A program made the position numbers and the translations under genes. A stretch of DNA of 64,000 nucleotides from NCBI RefSeq assembly GCF_030700245.1, contig NZ_JAUYZI010000002.1, positions 62,001 through 126,000 of the forward strand, written 5' to 3'. The notes under the pieces were generated by a model. The model saw only the letters and a list, made by a program, of their open reading frames with translations. It was not told the origin of the DNA and ran no database searches. Each line of letters starts with the position of its first letter. The first letter of the stretch is position 1. Shown here in pieces: positions 8,043 through 16,433 of the stretch. This stretch comes from Methylobacterium amylolyticum. Lineage in GTDB: Bacteria; Pseudomonadota; Alphaproteobacteria; Rhizobiales; Beijerinckiaceae.

Positions 8043-9461
8043 TCAGTGCCCCGGGGCGCCGGCCGGCGCGTCGCCCGGCACCTCCAGCACCGCGCGCAGG
8101 CCGCCGAGCGCCGCCTGCTCCAGGCTGAAGCGCCCGCGATAGAGGGCGGCGAGGTCGGCCACGATCGACAGGCCGAGGCCGGAGCCCGGCTTCGACTCGT
8201 CGAGGCGGCGGCCCCGCGCCAGGGCGGCGGCGCGGGCGTCGGCGGGCAGGCCCGGCCCGTCATCCTCGATGGCGACGACGAGGTGTGGATAATCGCCCGT
8301 GGCCACCGCCTCGGCGCGGATGGCCACGCGGCCGTGCGCCCATTTCGAGGCGTTGTCGACGAGGTTGCCGACCATCTCCTCGAAGTCCTGGCGCTCGCCG
8401 CGGAAGCGCAGGCCGGCCGGCACGTGGACCTCGTAGGCGATGTCCTTGTCCCGGTAGATCTTCCCGAAGGTGCGCACGAGGCCGGCGAGCGCCGGCTCGA
8501 TCTCGGTCGAGGTGCCGAGGGTGCCGGCCAGCGCCGCGGCGCGCGCCCGGTCGAGATGGTAGTTCACCTGGTCGCGCATCACCGCCGCCTGCTCGCGGAT
8601 CTTGTTGGAGAGATCCTCCGGCGCGTCGGCGCTCCCGACCTCGTTGACGATGATCGACAGGGGCGTCTTCAGCGCGTGCGCGAGGTTGCCGACCTGGGTG
8701 CGGGCCCGCTCCAGGATCTCGCGGTTGGTGTCGATCAGGAGGTTCACCTCTCCGGTGAGGGGTGCGATGTCGCGCGGGTAGGTGCCGGTGATGTGGTCGG
8801 CCTCGCCGCGGCGCACGGCGCCCAGCGCCGCGCGCATCTTCTTCAGGGGCGCGAGGCCGAAGCGGATCTGAAGCAGGGTGGTGAGCGCCAGCGAGGCCCC
8901 GAGCAGCGCGAAGGTCAGGTAGAGGGCGTTGCGGAAGCGGTCGACGTCGTTGACGATCTCGTCGGCCGGGCCGGCGACGCGGACCGTGTAGCGGCCCTCC
9001 TCGCCGAGATCGACGTCGCGCTCCATGATCCGCAGCAGGCGCCCGTCCTGGCCCCGGCCGTAGCCCTGGCGGATCTGCCCGATCCCGACCTTCCCGTCCG
9101 AGTCGGTGGCCGGCGGCAGGGGCACGCCGACCAGCGAGCGCGAGGTGCGGATGTCCCGGGGCTTGGCGTCCGGCTTGCTGACCTGCCAGTACCAGCCGGA
9201 CAGGGGCAGGTCGAAGCGCGGGTCGCCGAGCGAGAAGGTGCGGCTCTCGGGGTCGTTCGGGGTGACGAGGTCGGTGGCGAGGTTGTTGGTGAACACCAGC
9301 AGCCGGCTGTCGAAGGCCCGCTCGGTGTTCTCGCGGTAGAGGGTGGTGAGGATCCAGGCGGCGATCAGCAGGATCGCCGAGCTCGACAGGAAGGCCGAGA
9401 CGGCCAGCCGCACCGCGATCGAGCCGCGGCGCAGGGAGATGAGGTCGAGGATGGGGCTCAC
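8043..9461 (-). CDS. Two-component sensor histidine kinase, FeuQ/PhoQ-like
   Basis: The 472-aa protein has an N-terminal membrane helix (~20-42), a periplasmic sensor domain (~45-178), a second helix (~180-198), HAMP and then the kinase core. The phospho-accepting histidine is H262 in NLAHALKTPLSII; the N-box is NLVDNASKWA, with EDDGPGLP and GSGLGLSIV as G1 and G2 boxes. In rhizobia feuP-feuQ lies directly upstream of cycHJKL, which matches this position next to ccmI. The matching response regulator is 2 kb away at 11437-12114, separated by VapBC and PrpF. The start is the GTG at 9459-9461, just before the first membrane helix; no ATG fits. The expected role is periplasmic stress or osmotic sensing (inference). 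Confidence 0.9.
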   Translation of the reverse strand: MSPILDLISLRRGSIAVRLAVSAFLSSSAILLIAAWILTTLYRENTERAFDSRLLVFTNNLATDLVTPNDPESRTFSLGDPRFDLPLSGWYWQVSKPDAKPRDIRTSRSLVGVPLPPATDSDGKVGIGQIRQGYGRGQDGRLLRIMERDVDLGEEGRYTVRVAGPADEIVNDVDRFRNALYLTFALLGASLALTTLLQIRFGLAPLKKMRAALGAVRRGEADHITGTYPRDIAPLTGEVNLLIDTNREILERARTQVGNLAHALKTPLSIIVNEVGSADAPEDLSNKIREQAAVMRDQVNYHLDRARAAALAGTLGTSTEIEPALAGLVRTFGKIYRDKDIAYEVHVPAGLRFRGERQDFEEMVGNLVDNASKWAHGRVAIRAEAVATGDYPHLVVAIEDDGPGLPADARAAALARGRRLDESKPGSGLGLSIVADLAALYRGRFSLEQAALGGLRAVLEVPGDAPAGAPGH

Positions 9462-9552
9462 GGTCCGCCGGCCCCTCGACGGCGCCTGACGGCAATTCGC
9501 CGTTCGTGTAGACTGTCGGGAGAGTCCATCAACATCCGTGGGACCGACCGGA

Positions 9553-9789
9553 ATGGCGCTGCACATCCGCGACGCGGAGACCGACCGTCTCGTCCGCACG
9601 CTGGCCGCGCGCAAGGGTATCCCGCCGACAGAGGCGATCAAGCTCGCCGTGCGCAACGAGCTCGATCGGGACGCAGCGCCTCCGGGCCTGTGGGAGCGCC
9701 TGAAACCGCTTCACGAGCGGGTCGCCGCGCGGCCCGCGACGGGCCACACGGCCGACAAGGCCTTCTACGACAGTCTCAGCGACGAGTGA
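9553..9789 (+). CDS. vapB: VapB-type antitoxin
   Basis: This 78-aa protein begins MALHIRDAETDRLVRTLAA, the pattern of the Psk/VapB antitoxin family, in which the N-terminus forms the DNA-binding part and the C-terminus wraps the toxin. It is followed directly by the VapC frame, with ATG of vapC overlapping the vapB stop (TGATG). Both genes run opposite to all neighbours and sit between the sensor kinase and the PrpF gene. The ATG at 9553 was preferred to an in-frame GTG at 9538 because family similarity begins there. Confidence 0.8.
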   Translation: MALHIRDAETDRLVRTLAARKGIPPTEAIKLAVRNELDRDAAPPGLWERLKPLHERVAARPATGHTADKAFYDSLSDE

Positions 9790-10183
9790 TGTTCGTCGAT
9801 GCGTCCGCCCTCGTCGCGCTCGCGCTGGGCGAGCCGGACGCGCGTGCCCTGGCGGATCGGCTCGAATGGGCCCCGATCCGATCACCTCGCCGATCGCGTT
9901 CTACGAGGCCGTCCTGGCAGTGGCGAGGGAAAGGCGCGGCGGCATCGCAGCCGCCCGGGCCGACATCAAGGCGCTCCTCGCCGAGGCTCATATCCGCGTC
10001 ATGCCCATCGAAGTCGAGGACGCGGATCTCGCGCTCGAGGCATTCGCCCACTTCGGCAAAGGCCAGGGGCACCCGGCGCGCCTCAACATGGGCGACTGCT
10101 TCGCTTACGCCGGAGCACGCAGGAACGGTGTCCCGCTCCTGTTCAAGGAAGATGACTTCTCACAAACCGACATCGAGACCTGA
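9789..10183 (+). pseudogene. vapC: VapC PIN-domain toxin with a one-base frameshift
   Basis: The first part, starting ATG at 9789, reads MFVDASALVALALGEPDARA and continues to about base 9868. The rest of the PIN domain (PDPITSPIAFYEAVLAVARE ... LNMGDCFAYAGARRNGVPLL ... FKEDDF) is in another frame and ends at the TGA at 10181-10183. Adding one G to the GGG in GAATGGGCCCC at about 9866 would restore one frame. The four acidic PIN residues (first D in FVDAS, E in FYEAV, D in MGDC, D in KEDDF) are all retained across the two frames. Either the toxin is inactivated or the base is a sequencing error. Confidence 0.75.
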
Positions 10184-10241
10184 CGGACCTCGAAGAGTTC
10201 CGCCCATGTCTCTCGTACAGCGGCGAACGCCGCGGTCGCGC

Positions 10242-11426
10242 TCAGCCCGGAGGCGGCACGTCGTAGAAAACCTCGCCCCGCATCAGAGGACGGGCGGTGC
10301 GGAAGAACGCGCCGCGCGTCGCCCGCCAGCCGTCCGGGCCGCGGGTCACGGCGGCGTCCGCGGTGAGGATCCCGGAGGGCATGCCGACCCGCAGGGCGTC
10401 CTCGGTGGTGCGGGCGGCCGCTGTCGTGCGGACGGCCTCGTGGACGAGGCTTCCCTCCAGCCGGGCGGCCACCGCGAGGCAGAGGGTGGCGGTGAGGGGA
10501 AGGGCCTGATGGGGCAGGCCGTTCGAGATCACCCGCGCCGTCAGGTCGACCGCGTCCGCCCGCACCGGCGCGCCGGAGAGGGTGGCGGCGTCGCGCGGGG
10601 GCGCGACGAGACCGATGAACGGCACGTGGGCGATGCCGGCCGCCTCCGCCGGGTCCCGGGCGATCCCCATCGCCACGGAGGCAGCGACGCGGATGCGGGC
10701 GAGCCGGTCGAGCAGGCCGGGCACCGCCTCCAGGGCGGCGGACGGCTCGGTGCCGGCGAGCCCGAGATCGGCGGCGCGCACGAAGGCGCAGGCGTTGGCC
10801 GCGTCCACCAGCGAGACCTCCACCGCCCCGAGGCCCGGCACGTCGAGGCGGTCGCGGGTGCGGCCGGTGGGGAGCAGGCGCCCGGTGGTGGCGCCGCCCG
10901 GATCGCGGAAATCGAGGCGGATCGGCGCGCCGGTGCCGGCGACCCCGGGGATCGCGAGGTCGCCCGCGTAGACGGTCCGGCCGTCGCGGACCGCGAAGGA
11001 CGCCTCGATCAGCTTGCCCGTGTTGGTGTTGTGGATCCGCAGGCGAACCGGGCCGTCGGCGGCGCTCACCAGCCCCGCGTCGATCCCGAACGGGCCCACC
11101 GCCGCGAGCATGTTGCCGCAATTGCCCGACAGGTCGATCCGGCCCTCGCGCACGGCCACCTGGACGAAGGTGTAGTCGAGGTCCGCGTCCGGACGCTCGG
11201 AGGGGGCGACGACGCAGATCTTCGAGAGGGAGGAGACGCCCCCGCCCATGCCGTCGAGCTGGCGGCCGTAGGGGTCAGGGCTGCCCATCGCCGAGAGGAA
11301 GACCGGCGCCCAGGCGGCGAGATCGCCCGGCACGTCGGCGCGGCGCAGCATCAGCGCGTTGCTGGTGCCGCCGCGCATGAACACGGCCGGCAACGTGCCG
11401 GGGCGGCTGCCGGCCACCGGGCTCAC
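10242..11426 (-). CDS. PrpF-family isomerase (methylaconitate / 4-oxalomesaconate isomerase-like)
   Basis: The 394-aa protein opens with LPAVFMRGGTSNALML and contains DGMGGGVSSLSKICVV and DLSGNCGNMLAAVGPF, the hallmarks of PrpF/4-oxalomesaconate tautomerase proteins with the diaminopimelate-epimerase fold. PrpF itself moves the double bond of 2-methylaconitate in the methylcitrate cycle; relatives act on oxalomesaconate in aromatic breakdown, so the substrate is open. No prp or aromatic genes are nearby. It starts at a GTG (11424-11426) only 10 bases after the response-regulator stop, across a small tandem repeat (TCACACCCGCGCC twice). It therefore occupies the place where the kinase gene would be expected. 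Confidence 0.85.
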   Translation of the reverse strand: MSPVAGSRPGTLPAVFMRGGTSNALMLRRADVPGDLAAWAPVFLSAMGSPDPYGRQLDGMGGGVSSLSKICVVAPSERPDADLDYTFVQVAVREGRIDLSGNCGNMLAAVGPFGIDAGLVSAADGPVRLRIHNTNTGKLIEASFAVRDGRTVYAGDLAIPGVAGTGAPIRLDFRDPGGATTGRLLPTGRTRDRLDVPGLGAVEVSLVDAANACAFVRAADLGLAGTEPSAALEAVPGLLDRLARIRVAASVAMGIARDPAEAAGIAHVPFIGLVAPPRDAATLSGAPVRADAVDLTARVISNGLPHQALPLTATLCLAVAARLEGSLVHEAVRTTAAARTTEDALRVGMPSGILTADAAVTRGPDGWRATRGAFFRTARPLMRGEVFYDVPPPG

Positions 11427-11436
11427 ACCCGCGCCC

Positions 11437-12114
11437 TCACACCCGCGCCGGCGGATGGCCGGGATCGACGAGGTAGCCCAGCCCCCGTACCGTCTGGATC
11501 AGGTCGACGGCGAGCTTCTTGCGCAGGCGGCCGACGAACACCTCGATCGTGTTCGAGTCGCGGTCGAAATCCTGGTCGTAGAGGTGCTCGGTCAGCTCCG
11601 CGCGGGAGACCACCCGGCCGGTGTGGTGCATCAGGTAGGAGAGCAGCCGGTACTCGTGGCTCGTGAGCTTCACCTGCGCGCCGTCGACGAACACGCGGCC
11701 CGAGCGGGTGTCGAGGGTGACGGGGCCGCAGGCGATCTGGCTGGTGGCGTGGCCGGCAGCGCGGCGGAGCAGCGCGCGCACCCGCGCCATCAGCTCCTCC
11801 ATGTGGAACGGCTTGGTGACGTAGTCGTCGGCGCCGGCGTCGAAACCGTCGACCTTGTCCGACCAGCGGTCGCGGGCGGTGAGGATGATGACCGGGGTCT
11901 TCACCCCGGCCCGGCGCCATTTCTGGAGGACGGTGACGCCGTCGGCCTTGGGCAGGCCCATGTCGAGGATGATCGCGTCGTAGGGCTCGCTCTCGCCGAG
12001 ATAGCCGCCCTCCTCGCCGTCGAACGCCTTGTCGGCGACGTAGCCGGCCTCCTCCAGCGCGGCGACCACCTGCCGGTTGATGTCCCGATCATCCTCGACG
12101 ACGAGCAGCCGCAC
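11437..12114 (-). CDS. OmpR/PhoP-type response regulator, FeuP-like
   Basis: This 225-aa protein has a receiver domain with acidic pocket D8/D9, phospho-acceptor D51 (IILDMGLP), T79 and K101 (VTKPF), then a winged-helix DNA-binding domain with VGRLRKKLAVDLIQTVRGLGY. It is the expected partner of the kinase at 8043-9461, now separated from it. A PepSY protein gene is 32 bases upstream on the same strand, an association common for PhoP/FeuP systems. Gene naming by synteny with rhizobial feuPQ-cycHJKL is inference. Confidence 0.92.
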   Translation of the reverse strand: MRLLVVEDDRDINRQVVAALEEAGYVADKAFDGEEGGYLGESEPYDAIILDMGLPKADGVTVLQKWRRAGVKTPVIILTARDRWSDKVDGFDAGADDYVTKPFHMEELMARVRALLRRAAGHATSQIACGPVTLDTRSGRVFVDGAQVKLTSHEYRLLSYLMHHTGRVVSRAELTEHLYDQDFDRDSNTIEVFVGRLRKKLAVDLIQTVRGLGYLVDPGHPPARV

Positions 12115-12146
12115 GTCTCACTCCATCCGATCCGGGGACCGCCCCA

Positions 12147-12518
12147 TCAGTATTGCCCCGCCACCTTGCCGGTCCGGGCATCGACGATGACGTGCACGAA
12201 GTGGCCGTCCCGGCGCAAGGCCGTGAGCATGTAGACGAGGCCGTCCTCGTAACGGCACAGGCTCGCCCGCTGGATGTCGGCACGGGGGATCACGGTGCGC
12301 GCGGCGCGGATCGCGGCCACCGGCTCGATCACCCGCCGCTCGCCGACCTCCTCGCGCATGTCGGCGGGGGACAGGCAGGCCTCGCTCCGCAGGGGCGGCG
12401 CGCCGGCCGCCGGGGCGTCCTGATGGGCCGGCCCGTCGCCGGCCATGGAGCCGACGCCGCCCACGGCGAAGGCCGCGGCGGTCAGGCAGATGGCGACGAG
12501 GGCGATGGCGTGGCGCAT
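12147..12518 (-). CDS. Secreted PepSY-domain protein
   Basis: The 123-aa product begins with a signal peptide (MRHAIALVAICLTAAAFAVG). The C-terminal half, with LCRYEDGLVYMLTALRRDGH and FVHVIVDARTGKVAG, is a PepSY-like domain. Such small periplasmic proteins commonly precede PhoP/FeuP-type regulators and may modulate sensing or inhibit peptidases. The start is either the ATG at 12516-12518 or the one at 12528-12530 (four residues longer); neither has a strong ribosome-binding site. It is the likely first gene of an operon with the response regulator. Confidence 0.8.
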   Translation of the reverse strand: MRHAIALVAICLTAAAFAVGGVGSMAGDGPAHQDAPAAGAPPLRSEACLSPADMREEVGERRVIEPVAAIRAARTVIPRADIQRASLCRYEDGLVYMLTALRRDGHFVHVIVDARTGKVAGQY

Positions 12519-12655
12519 TGGCAGGAGCATTGGGCGCGAGGCACTGAATGCGCCCTGAATGCCCGCGCTTGCGCGGCCTCCGGCGGGGTGCCGGGCGGGG
12601 TCCGTCGCGGTCCGCCGGGCGGGGTGGTTCGGAGGGCGGTCTCTGGGGTGGTGTC

Positions 12656-13207
12656 TCATGGCGGGTCGGCGGGCTGCCGGTCACTACGGCCGAGGCCGCC
12701 GCCGGTTCCCGCGACCCCGGCGGTCCCGTCCGGGCAGGCGACCGTGAACGGCGTGCGCGCGTCCGGGCGGCGCTGGCGCCAGAAGATCCGCTGGAACCAG
12801 TTGCAGGCGGCGGACGGGCTGTCGACGAGGATGGCGGGGCCGCAGGGGAAGTCGGCCGGGACCGGCACGTCGACCGACCACGCCTTGCCGTCGAGGTCCA
12901 TCGGCGGGCGATCGAAGACGATGTCGGGCAGGACGTCCCGGCGCAGGGCGCCGCGCGGGCCCGGGACGAGGCTCTGGAGGCGCCGCCCGTAGGACAGCTC
13001 GCAGGCGTCGTCGTAGGCGATCCGCCGGCCCATGCGGAAGACGCCGCCCGGCGGGACGGTCGGCGTGTCCACGAAGGTTTCCGCGACGGTGTAGGGCCAG
13101 CGGCGCACGCCCACCACCGCGCCGAGATACAGGGTGGCGGCGATCAGCCCGGCGCCCCCGACCGCGAGCCACAGGCGGGAGAGGATCCGGTCCCAGCGGG
13201 CGCTCAT
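12656..13207 (-). CDS. Membrane-anchored protein at the end of the GTA/prophage cluster
   Basis: The family is not recognised. The 183-aa protein has one N-terminal membrane helix (LWLAVGGAGLIAATLYLGAV) and a larger soluble part with CELSYGRRLQSL and four cysteines, probably outside the membrane. The start codon at 13205-13207 overlaps the stop of the upstream gene (ATGA). As the last gene of the cluster, behind lysozyme and holin-like genes, a role in lysis (spanin-like) is possible but unproven. The C-terminal ~20 residues are low complexity. Confidence 0.6.
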   Translation of the reverse strand: MSARWDRILSRLWLAVGGAGLIAATLYLGAVVGVRRWPYTVAETFVDTPTVPPGGVFRMGRRIAYDDACELSYGRRLQSLVPGPRGALRRDVLPDIVFDRPPMDLDGKAWSVDVPVPADFPCGPAILVDSPSAACNWFQRIFWRQRRPDARTPFTVACPDGTAGVAGTGGGLGRSDRQPADPP

Positions 13208-13728
13208 CGCACGCTCCCCGTGACGAGGTGCCAGAAGGCGCGCAGGGCCGGCACGCGCTCGACCAGCCACGCGATCTGGTCGGAGAACCAGTGCGCCGCC
13301 GCGGCGGCCGAGACGAAGGCGAGGAGCGCGGCGTGCTTGAGCCGCCGGAGGAAGCCCAGCAGCACCCGCCGCTCGATCCGCTCGTCGACGAGTTCGTCGA
13401 GGGTCGCGAGCCGGGGCTCGGTCTGGCGGGAGAACCACGCGTGCCAGTAGGCCGGGAAGCGGATCGTCCGCGCCCGCCCGCCGAGCGGGGCGGCGCCGTC
13501 GGCCGGGTCGGCGGAAGGGCCGGCGGAAGGGCCGGCGGACGAGTGCCCGAGGTCGCAGCCGGCCTCGGGCTCGGGGCACATCCGGCGCAGCGCGCGGTGG
13601 GCCTCGACGCCGTCGGCGAAGCTGTCCGGCGGCGGCGCGGCGTGCTCCTGGAGCGCGCGGCCCGCGCCGTCGACGACGGCGCGGGGCTCGAAGCCGGGGG
13701 GCGCGGGCGGCCGTCGGTCGGCGGTCAT
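13204..13728 (-). CDS. Small membrane protein of the GTA/prophage lysis region
   Basis: The product is 174 aa and not matched to a named family. The N-terminal ~90 residues are polar and contain an imperfect repeat (SAGPSAGPSADP). The C-terminal part has one hydrophobic segment (HAALLAFVSAAAAAHWF) followed by an amphipathic stretch (DQIAWLVERVPALRAFW). It overlaps the next gene by ATGA, so the two are translationally coupled. Topology would suit a holin or lysis accessory protein. Several 13-base imperfect tandem repeats lie just upstream. Confidence 0.6.
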   Translation of the reverse strand: MTADRRPPAPPGFEPRAVVDGAGRALQEHAAPPPDSFADGVEAHRALRRMCPEPEAGCDLGHSSAGPSAGPSADPADGAAPLGGRARTIRFPAYWHAWFSRQTEPRLATLDELVDERIERRVLLGFLRRLKHAALLAFVSAAAAAHWFSDQIAWLVERVPALRAFWHLVTGSVR

Positions 13729-13800
13729 GGCAATGCCCCATGGCGATTCCCCATGGCGATCCCTCGTGCCGATCCCCGTTGGCGATCCCGGCGGCGCGTT
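13727..13800. repeat. Imperfect 13-base tandem repeat upstream of the 13204-13728 gene
   Basis: Units related to CATGGCGATTCCC recur about five times (ATGGCAATGCCCC, ATGGCGATTCCCC, ATGGCGATCCCTC, TGCCGATCCCCG, TTGGCGATCCCG). The array places several G-rich, ribosome-binding-like stretches and ATGs ahead of the coding start on the minus strand. Confidence 0.5.
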
Positions 13801-13827
13801 CGCGGGCTCCGTCCGGCCGGTGCGGGC

Positions 13828-14397
13828 CTACGGCCGGCCGGACGGAGCCCGCAGCCGGTCGAGGGCCGGGCGCAGGGCGGTGTCGATGCTGGCGCCCGCG
13901 TCGAGGGGCAGCGCCCGGAAGATCCGCGCCGCGACGCCCTCGACCCCGCCGGCCCGGCGGACCACCGCGGGCGGGGCGGTCTCGACCACGTGGCGGGTGC
14001 CGGCGGCGATCGTCGCGGCCGCGAGGTCGACGCTGACGGTGCGGCCGCGGGCGACGCCGGCCACCGCGTTCTGCCCGTAGGCGGCGCCGGCCTGGATCGC
14101 CGCCTCGATCCGCTGGCGGGTCAGGACCGAGGCGGCCCAGGGGGCGACCCGCGCGACCCCCGCCGTCACCGCCGCGGCGGCGAGCGGCACCAGCACGGCG
14201 GAGACGGGCTGGAGCGCGGCCACCAGCCAATCCCCCCAGGGGATGGCCAGGGCGGCGGGCGCGGCCGGATCGGCGAGGGCCGGCCAAGCGGCGCAGGCGC
14301 AGGCGCAGGCGAGCGCCAGCGCCGCGGGGAAGCGGCCGGTCTTGGGAAAGCGGCCGGTCTTGGGAGAACGGCGATGCAGGGGAAAGCGAGTGTGCAC
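13828..14397 (-). CDS. Holin-like membrane protein (LLH-type topology)
   Basis: The 189-aa protein has an N-terminal signal-like segment (PAALALACACACAAWPALA), a second membrane segment (ALQPVSAVLVPLAAAAVTAG) and then a helical domain with LTRQRIEAAIQAGAAYGQNA. That layout resembles phage LLH-family holins; the assignment is by topology and position next to a lysozyme gene. The start is taken as the GTG at 14395-14397, since no ATG precedes the membrane part. Near the N-terminus the decapeptide region SPKTGRFPKTGRF is a direct duplication. Confidence 0.5.
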   Translation of the reverse strand: MHTRFPLHRRSPKTGRFPKTGRFPAALALACACACAAWPALADPAAPAALAIPWGDWLVAALQPVSAVLVPLAAAAVTAGVARVAPWAASVLTRQRIEAAIQAGAAYGQNAVAGVARGRTVSVDLAAATIAAGTRHVVETAPPAVVRRAGGVEGVAARIFRALPLDAGASIDTALRPALDRLRAPSGRP

Positions 14398-14404
14398 GGG
14401 ACTC

Positions 14405-14932
14405 TCACGGTTCGGGATGCGCGGCGTGCCCGGCCGGCTCGGGATCGGTGCGGGGACGGAGCGCCGCGAGCGCCCGGCGCGCCCAGGCGACGCGGCGGGC
14501 GAGATGCGGCACGCCCGGCCGCTCGAAGGCGCGCATGAAGCGCTCGGTGGCCGCCTCCAGCGTCGCCGCCCGCCGCAGCGCCGCGAGCGCGGCCGCCTCC
14601 GGCCCGCGCAGCTCGACCAGCAGGTAGCCGTAATTCGCCGCGTCGGAGGCCGGGTCGAGCCGCGCCGCGCGGCACCACGCCTCCATCGCCCGGCGGCGCG
14701 GTCCCGTGAGCTGGAACCAGCCCCAGCCCCCGCGCGAGCCCGGCACGACGGGCCGCATCTCCTGGAGGCGCCGCAGGCCGTCCGATTCGTGGCCGGCATT
14801 GCCGAGGATGCCGGCGGCGTGGTGCTCCAGCAGGTCGAGGTCGGCCATCAGGCGCGGGCCGTAGAGGGCGCAGGCGGCCGCGAAGCGGTCGGCGGCCGCG
14901 CGGGAGGGCGCCGCGGCGGGGCTGGCGGTCAT
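14405..14932 (-). CDS. Phage tail-type lysozyme (peptidoglycan hydrolase)
   Basis: The 175-aa protein shows the phage tail lysozyme pattern: a catalytic glutamate in GILGNAGHESDGL (E49), then GGWGWFQLTGPRRRAMEAW. It probably cuts the glycan chain for particle release or entry. The ATG at 14930-14932 has GGAG eight bases upstream and was preferred to a TTG four codons earlier. It lies between the tail-fibre gene and the holin-like gene in one run of minus-strand genes. RcGTA keeps its release endolysin at another locus, so having the lysozyme here is notable. Confidence 0.8.
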   Translation of the reverse strand: MTASPAAAPSRAAADRFAAACALYGPRLMADLDLLEHHAAGILGNAGHESDGLRRLQEMRPVVPGSRGGWGWFQLTGPRRRAMEAWCRAARLDPASDAANYGYLLVELRGPEAAALAALRRAATLEAATERFMRAFERPGVPHLARRVAWARRALAALRPRTDPEPAGHAAHPEP

Positions 14933-14969
14933 GGCAGTCTCCAAGGGGAGGGCGTCGGAGGCGGGGGCG

Positions 14970-16418
14970 TCAGCCGGTCGGCGGCCCGAACAGGGCGTGG
15001 TGGAGCGCGAGCCGCACGGCGCCGCCGGTGAAGCTGCCGCTCGCGGCGGTGACCACGAGGGGCGTCGGCGCGTAGAAGGCGGTCGGGCCGATCACCCCGG
15101 AATTGGTCGCGCCCGCCGCGGGCCCGAGGCCGCCGCCGAACTGGGTCGGGTTGCCCGCCACCCCGACCCCGAAGGCCGGCGCCCCCGTCACCGCGGCGAC
15201 GACGCGCGCCGAGACCGCGAAGACGATCGCCCGGTTCGGGATCTGGAGCGAGGAGACCACCGCGGTCCCCGACAGGGGCACGAGCTGCTCCAGCACGCCG
15301 AAGCGGATGTCGGCGCCCGCCCCCCCCTGCGCGAGCGTGGCCGCCGCGGCCATGCCGGGGGCCTGATCGATCACCGTCCACCGGCTCGCGCCGTCGCTCG
15401 CCAGCGCGAGGACGCCGTAGGGCGCGCAGATCGCGGCCGCGGCGGCGCCGTTCACCGTGTCGGCGCCGGCCCGGGCCAGGGTGATCGCCCGGGCCGCGGA
15501 GCAGGCGCCGCTCTCGTCCAGCACGAGCAGCGCGGCGCCCGGGGGAAAGGCGGCGGCCGGCGGCAGGGTCAGGGTGCGCGGGGCGGTCAGGGCGGTCACC
15601 GCGACCACCCGGTCGCCGGGCTGCACGGCGTAGGCCGCGTCCGCCACGGCCACGCGGGTGCGGATCCCGGCCGCGGCGGCGCGGTCCGCATAGGCGGTGG
15701 TGGCGAGCCGGGTCGAGCCGTCGCCCGCCGGCGGCGTCGGCGCGACCGGGCTCGCGGGGAAGCCGACGACCCCCGTGGCCGCCGCGGCGGTCAGCGCGGT
15801 GACGACGCTCGTCCCGTCCGGGGAGACCTTGAGGCTGAAGTCGTCGGAGCCGAGCAGGCCGAGCAGGGCCCGGGCCGCGTAGCCGGTCTGGAAGACGAGC
15901 CCCGCGTCGCGGGCCGGGGCCCGCTTGTTGACCGCGACGCGCATGTCGCCCGAGCCCGGGGTGACGTCGTCCCAGGACAGCAGCGCCGCGTCGGACTTCA
16001 CCGCGAGCCGGTTGACCGGGTCGGCATCGGTGTTGATCCCGAACCGCGGCGCGCTCACGAGCGCGGCCAGCGCCCGGCGGAAGCTCGTCCAGGCGCGGCC
16101 GTCGAACACGTAGAGGTCGGCCTCGTCGACCACGTAGGCGAACCAGCCGGGCCGCGGCACCGAGCCGGTCCAGACCCCGTCGGCGAACCGCACCACCTGT
16201 CCCGACAGCCCGGCCCAGGCCCCGGTCGGGGCGGCCGCGGTCACGAGGTAGCGGTCGCCGTCCGCGGGGCTCGCGGGCGGCGCGGCGAGGTCCTTGTCGA
16301 GGCAGGCGAGCTGCACCAGCGCGTCGAGCAGACCCAGCGCCTCGTTGTGGGTGACGTGCTTCTGCGCCTGGGCCGCCGCGATCAGCGGCAGGCCCAGGTT
16401 GGGCGTGGCGTCGGACAT
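14970..16418 (-). CDS. DUF2793-domain tail fibre / receptor-binding protein
   Basis: The 482-aa protein begins with TPNLGLPLIAAAQAQKHVTH and NEALGLLDALVQL, the signature of DUF2793 proteins found at the end of alphaproteobacterial GTA and prophage tail operons. The N-terminal ~100 residues would attach to the particle; the rest is Ala/Gly/Thr-rich beta-like sequence ending in a distinct C-terminal region, probably for host binding. It follows the large baseplate gene by 15 bases on the same strand. Confidence 0.8.
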   Translation of the reverse strand: MSDATPNLGLPLIAAAQAQKHVTHNEALGLLDALVQLACLDKDLAAPPASPADGDRYLVTAAAPTGAWAGLSGQVVRFADGVWTGSVPRPGWFAYVVDEADLYVFDGRAWTSFRRALAALVSAPRFGINTDADPVNRLAVKSDAALLSWDDVTPGSGDMRVAVNKRAPARDAGLVFQTGYAARALLGLLGSDDFSLKVSPDGTSVVTALTAAAATGVVGFPASPVAPTPPAGDGSTRLATTAYADRAAAAGIRTRVAVADAAYAVQPGDRVVAVTALTAPRTLTLPPAAAFPPGAALLVLDESGACSAARAITLARAGADTVNGAAAAAICAPYGVLALASDGASRWTVIDQAPGMAAAATLAQGGAGADIRFGVLEQLVPLSGTAVVSSLQIPNRAIVFAVSARVVAAVTGAPAFGVGVAGNPTQFGGGLGPAAGATNSGVIGPTAFYAPTPLVVTAASGSFTGGAVRLALHHALFGPPTG

Positions 16419-16433
16419 CGGAGTTCCTCGGGG

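Noticed and set aside
5541..11666. A 2041-residue open frame on the plus strand
   Set aside because: It is antisense to ccmE, ccmI, the kinase and PrpF genes, is dominated by Arg/Gly/Ala/Pro, and exists only because stop codons are rare in very GC-rich DNA.
13727..13800. The tandem repeat before the 13204-13728 gene as a coding start region
   Set aside because: Its ATGs are in different frames and the 13-base unit does not keep a reading frame; it is better treated as a short repeat.
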